Shown: piece by piece, positions 40,639 to 43,598 of the stretch | Position numbering within the stretch: position 1 is the first letter of the stretch | Layout: each line of letters starts with the position of its first letter | Origin: JAVBNW01 sp031551255 | Lineage (GTDB): Bacteria; Bacillota; Clostridia; Christensenellales; UBA1750 | Reading direction: 5' to 3' | Assembly: GCA_031551255.1 (NCBI GenBank) | Contig: JAVBNW010000065.1 | Coordinates: 1-43,598, forward strand | Length of the DNA: 43,598 nucleotides | The notes under the pieces: generated by a model | Databases searched by the model: none | What the model saw: the letters and a program-made list of their open reading frames with translations, nothing else | What the model was told of the DNA's origin: nothing | Position numbers and translations under genes: made by a program

Positions 40639-40662
40639 GCTGTCGCCGGCTGTCCGGCGGCG
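40639..40662 (+). terminator. GC hairpin after the his fusion gene
   Basis: GTCGCCGG and CCGGCGGC pair around CTGT. There is no T-run, so it may separate the his genes from the following pair or do nothing. Confidence 0.3.
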
Positions 40663-40697
40663 GCGCTTTGAACAATGGCACGAAGGAGGAGCTGCCG

Positions 40698-41681
40698 GTG
40701 CAAAAAAAGCTGCGTGTCGCCATGATCGGAGCCGGGCAACGGGCGAGGCAGGTGATCTATCCGGCGCTTAGCGGCATGAGGGATGTCGATATCGAGGCGA
40801 TGTGCGATATCGATCCGGAGCGCCGCGCCGTCGCTGCGCGCGACTTTGCCATACCAAAAACGTACGGCGATTCCGTGCTGGATTACCGCCGCATGATACA
40901 GGATATATGCCCTGACGCCGTCTTTTCCATCGGCCAGCCCCATATTTTGTACGATACCTGGATGTGGCTTCTCGAGCGTCGCATTCCGCTGTACATCGAA
41001 AAACCTATGGGTATTACGATGCACCAGGCGCGCTCTTTGGCATATTTGGCCCAGGAGAACGACGTGCCTACACAGGTGTCTTTTCAGCGCCGCTATGCGC
41101 CCGTTGCGGCGCAGGCCCTTGCGATGTGCCGCGAGCGCGGGCCTATCACGCACGCGCTTTGCCGATTTTATAAGTGCGAGACGCAGCCCTTCCTCGGCGC
41201 GCGAGACCATATGATGGACGACACGGTGCACTCCATCGATACGCTGCGCTGGATCGTGGGCGATGAAATCGATAGGACCGAAAGCGTTACGCGCCGCGTG
41301 GGCACGCCGGACATCAACTTTATCAGCGCCGTCTTGCATTTTAAGGGCGGGGCGGTGGGGCACCTGATCAACTCCTGGTCGAGCGGAAAGCGTATGTTCT
41401 CGGTGGAGATGCACGCGCCGGGCATCTTCGCCGAGGTGGAGCACGAAATCGGCGCAAGGGTGTACCGCGATAACGACTTGACGGGCATTGCGCTGGATGC
41501 GAAGGAAGCCGCACAATCGGAAAGCTTCGCGGTTTACACCGGCGTATCCGCCGCCATCGAAGATTTTTTCCGCTCGATCCGCTCAGGCGGTCGGGCGATG
41601 AGCCATTTCGGCGATGCCGTGCACACGATGGAGGCTGCCGAAACGATCCTCGCTCAGGCGATGCTTTCCGATCGGGCATAA
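40698..41681 (+). CDS. Gfo/Idh/MocA family oxidoreductase
   Basis: The 327-residue NAD(P)-dependent dehydrogenase has a Rossmann start (VAMIGAGQRARQVIYPAL), MCDIDPERRA and the catalytic-lysine motif YIEKPMG (about residue 97). The C-terminal alpha/beta domain carries RDHMMDDTVHSIDTLRWIVG. Members oxidise sugars, inositols or related polyols. GTG 40698 is set by AAGGAGGA. It sits 49 nt before a xylose-isomerase-like gene, a common pairing for sugar or inositol catabolism. Confidence 0.88.
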   Translation: MQKKLRVAMIGAGQRARQVIYPALSGMRDVDIEAMCDIDPERRAVAARDFAIPKTYGDSVLDYRRMIQDICPDAVFSIGQPHILYDTWMWLLERRIPLYIEKPMGITMHQARSLAYLAQENDVPTQVSFQRRYAPVAAQALAMCRERGPITHALCRFYKCETQPFLGARDHMMDDTVHSIDTLRWIVGDEIDRTESVTRRVGTPDINFISAVLHFKGGAVGHLINSWSSGKRMFSVEMHAPGIFAEVEHEIGARVYRDNDLTGIALDAKEAAQSESFAVYTGVSAAIEDFFRSIRSGGRAMSHFGDAVHTMEAAETILAQAMLSDRA

Positions 41682-41730
41682 CAGGGGAACGACTCGCTTC
41701 CCATGAAAAAATGCGAAGGAGGAGAGATAC

Positions 41731-42519
41731 ATGCCGCGCCGCTACAGCATTTTCACCAAACCCTATCGAGAACTCACGCCCGATCAGTTGGGGAAAAAGG
41801 TGCGCTCCCTCGGGTTTGACGCCGTTGAGTTCCCCCTCAGGCCCGGCTACCAGCTGGAGCCCCAACATGCGGAAAAGGGCCTGCCCAAGCTGGCCCATAC
41901 CCTTGCGCAGTACGGCGTTGCGATTGCAAGCGTCGCCAGCGCTACCGACGAGGCCTGCTTTGCCGGGTGCGCTGCGGCGGGCGTAAAAATTCTTCGCATC
42001 ATGGCCATGGCCGATGCCGGCAAGCCATATCTTATGTGGGAGCAGGATTGCAAGCGTTATTTGTCGGGTCTGGTTCCACTATGCGAGCGGTATGGCGTGA
42101 CGGTGGGCGTGCAGAATCACTTTGGCCGCGGCGCATCGGGCACCATGGAGCTAAGGCGTCTCGTGGAAGATTTCGACCCTTTGCATATCGCGGCCGTATG
42201 GGATGCAGCGCACAGCGGCCTTGCGGGCGAAGAGGCGGAACAGGCGCTGGATATTATTTACGACAGGATGTGTTTGGTTAATTTTAAGAACGCGTACTAC
42301 AGACGCGTCAACGGGCCGGAGGCGGATCGCGCGTTGTGGCAGCCGTATTTTACGTCGGGCGCGCACGGACAGGCCGATTATCCTCGCATCGTCGCCTATC
42401 TTAAGGGCCGCGGCTATGCCGGGGATATTTGCCTGCCCGCGGAGTATACCGACGAGGCGCTCGTAGACGTGCTTGCTCCGGCGGATCTTCGCTATGTACA
42501 ATCGTTGATGAACGGATAG
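41731..42519 (+). CDS. Sugar phosphate isomerase/epimerase-like TIM barrel
   Basis: The 262-residue xylose-isomerase-like barrel has RSLGFDAVEFPLRPGY, VTVGVQNHFGRG, IAAVWDAAHSGLAG and VNFKNAYY...GHGQADYPRIVAYLKGRGYAGDICLPAEY-type regions (the second near residues 205-245). The metal ligands usual in this fold would lie in VQNH, DAAH and the final AEY. With the preceding oxidoreductase it probably handles a sugar or polyol, but the substrate is unknown. GAAGGAGGAGAG precedes the ATG. Confidence 0.82.
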   Translation: MPRRYSIFTKPYRELTPDQLGKKVRSLGFDAVEFPLRPGYQLEPQHAEKGLPKLAHTLAQYGVAIASVASATDEACFAGCAAAGVKILRIMAMADAGKPYLMWEQDCKRYLSGLVPLCERYGVTVGVQNHFGRGASGTMELRRLVEDFDPLHIAAVWDAAHSGLAGEEAEQALDIIYDRMCLVNFKNAYYRRVNGPEADRALWQPYFTSGAHGQADYPRIVAYLKGRGYAGDICLPAEYTDEALVDVLAPADLRYVQSLMNG

Positions 42520-42549
42520 CCCCTGCCGGGGCCTTACTCCATCGATCGT

Positions 42550-42588
42550 GCCGGATAGTGCCCAAAGGCTATCCGGCCTTGCTTTTTT
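42550..42588 (+). terminator. Rho-independent terminator
   Basis: GCCGGATAG and CTATCCGGC pair perfectly and are followed by CTTGC and six T residues. Confidence 0.85.
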
Positions 42589-42636
42589 CGACATTGCCAT
42601 GGCATAGTCTCCCACAACGCAGGCATTCCTTCAGGT

Positions 42637-42665
42637 TTGATAAAATACGAAAAATGTCGTATAAT
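42637..42665 (+). promoter_or_regulatory. Promoter with internal palindrome
   Basis: TTGATA (42637-42642), a 17-bp spacer and TATAAT (42660-42665). ATACGA...TCGTAT (42645-42662) lies inside the promoter and overlaps the -10, so it may be an operator. Confidence 0.75.
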
Positions 42666-42720
42666 GTTAGCCAATTATGCGTTAACAAATATGACGCAGG
42701 CGCGACGGAGGTGAGCCGCT

Positions 42721-43598
42721 TTGCCCGGCATGATGCTCATTGGCAGCATAGGCGTTTGCTTTGCGGCGAGCCTCATTTTCTTTTTGCGTCGGGGGTCTGT
42801 TCACCGCATTTGGATTGTGATCGTCGCCCTCACCGCGCTCCTTGCCCTGACGATACCCGCCGTTCTCGACGGGACGGGGAGCGCGTTCATTACGTTGGGG
42901 CTATGCTCGGCGATGGGGCTTGCCATGCTTATCTTCGGCCTTGCGCTCGTCGCTTATTTGGACAGACGGGAAAAGAGCGAGGCCTCCGAACCCGCCCGAC
43001 AGCGTATGATGCGCTACCCGGGCTCTTTTGCGCGGTTTGTGCTTCGTCAGGAGGGCACTGCCGAGGAAGAAAATGAACCGGCTTGGGGCGCGGAGGCGGA
43101 CGGGATCGCCTACGATCCGGAACCTTTTGAGGTGGATTGGACGCAAGAGCGGCCTGCGAGCCGCGCCGCCTTACAAGAGATTCGCGACGACGATATTGTC
43201 GCAATCGACCCGGCGGAAGCTTCCCCGATGCGTTCGGAAACGATGGCAATGCGGCAAGCTTCCGACGCTTTGAGCGCCCGGCAGATCGCGCGAAACGACG
43301 AGATCGCCGCCGTGCGTGAAACGTCGGCTGAAGAGACCGCTCAGCCTGAGCAGGCAGCTCTTGTACAGGCGCATGCTATCGCCCAGGTAGCGTCGGTTGC
43401 CGTGCAGGCCGAGTCGGTCGCGGACGTGCTCCCACCGGCAGCACATATCGATGCGCCGGAAATCGTGCAGGCGGCTGGGGGCGAAGCTGCCGCCGATGCC
43501 CAGCTCATCGCCGATTCGCAGATAGAGCCTTCCTGTGCGATAGCGCCGATCGCCGAGGCGGCTCCCGCACCTTTGAGCGGGCCGGTAGACGTGCAGCC
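42721..43598 (+). CDS. Membrane protein with long acidic Ala/Glu/Val-rich tail (3' cut)
   Basis: TTG 42721, 5 nt after GGAGGTGAG, opens a frame of 292 codons that reaches the window edge without a stop. The N-terminus has three likely membrane helices (about residues 1-22, 26-46 and 57-80), then a short basic stretch and DPEPFEVDWTQ-type acidic sequence. From about residue 200 it is low-complexity, with repeated Ala, Val, Gln, Glu and Ile (AQVASVAVQAESVADV). It is probably disordered or a spacer. No family is recognised. It has its own promoter and follows a terminator, so it is a new transcript. Confidence 0.75.
   Translation, partial: MPGMMLIGSIGVCFAASLIFFLRRGSVHRIWIVIVALTALLALTIPAVLDGTGSAFITLGLCSAMGLAMLIFGLALVAYLDRREKSEASEPARQRMMRYPGSFARFVLRQEGTAEEENEPAWGAEADGIAYDPEPFEVDWTQERPASRAALQEIRDDDIVAIDPAEASPMRSETMAMRQASDALSARQIARNDEIAAVRETSAEETAQPEQAALVQAHAIAQVASVAVQAESVADVLPPAAHIDAPEIVQAAGGEAAADAQLIADSQIEPSCAIAPIAEAAPAPLSGPVDVQ

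Noticed and set aside
40158..41516. Minus-strand frame of 452 codons
   Set aside because: It lies antisense to the his fusion and the Gfo/Idh gene, both clear families on the plus strand.

Overview
The window looks like a chromosomal segment of a GC-rich (high fifties percent by eye) member of the Bacillota, class Clostridia. The support is gene content and order: scpA-scpB; ftsK/spoIIIE-rimO-pgsA-cinA-recA then rny; mutS2 with a Smr domain; infC-rpmI-rplT; and a hisZ-type histidine operon. GTG and TTG starts behind strong AGGAGG sites are common. A Christensenellales-like lineage is possible, but nothing here proves it. Most genes are housekeeping and lie on the plus strand. Three genes (26464-29262) are on the minus strand.

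Layout. 1-83 is the cut 5' end of an IS3-type transposase orfA. 352-1992 holds a short NCS2-type purine permease and an adenine-PRTase-like gene. 2433-3734 is lysA. 3986-5891 holds an M50 membrane protease, scpA and scpB. 5968-6621 is an AlkZ-related protein. 6880-15756 carries ftsK, rimO, pgsA, cinA, recA and rny. 15923-19066 holds an M19 dipeptidase and a U32/DUF3656 protein. 19285-25932 carries mutS2, a Nudix hydrolase, a DUF3788 protein, a two-component system and an HtrA-like protease. 26464-29262 (minus) holds a GNAT, a DegV protein and a YARHG lipoprotein. 29618-32284 holds a CNNM/CorC protein and infC-rpmI-rplT. 32542-34376 holds two aldo-keto reductases. 34662-40616 is the his operon. 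40698-42519 is an oxidoreductase plus a TIM-barrel epimerase-like pair. 42721 to the end is a membrane protein cut by the window.

The most unusual protein is encoded at 39237-40616. It is one open frame joining HisF, HisI and HisE. hisH, the glutaminase partner of HisF, is absent from the operon. The HisF part keeps the catalytic D11 and D130 but lacks residues tied to HisH docking and the ammonia gate (D98 is Ala, E167 is Ser). This suggests a histidine pathway in which HisF works without the usual HisH.

The intergenic DNA is the second point of interest. Five elements of 146-166 bp (2077, 6661, 13788, 19074, 29311) share long terminal inverted repeats and a common core and all point the same way. 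A separate element appears in near-identical core form at about 149-252 and inverted at 25995-26104. It is joined at 26077-26455 to a roughly 200-bp-periodic array of hairpins whose stems differ in sequence while their loops are conserved. Regulatory sequence is unusually legible: several promoters have exactly 17-bp spacers, infC appears to start at an AUC codon, and its leader has an L20-type terminator/antiterminator arrangement.
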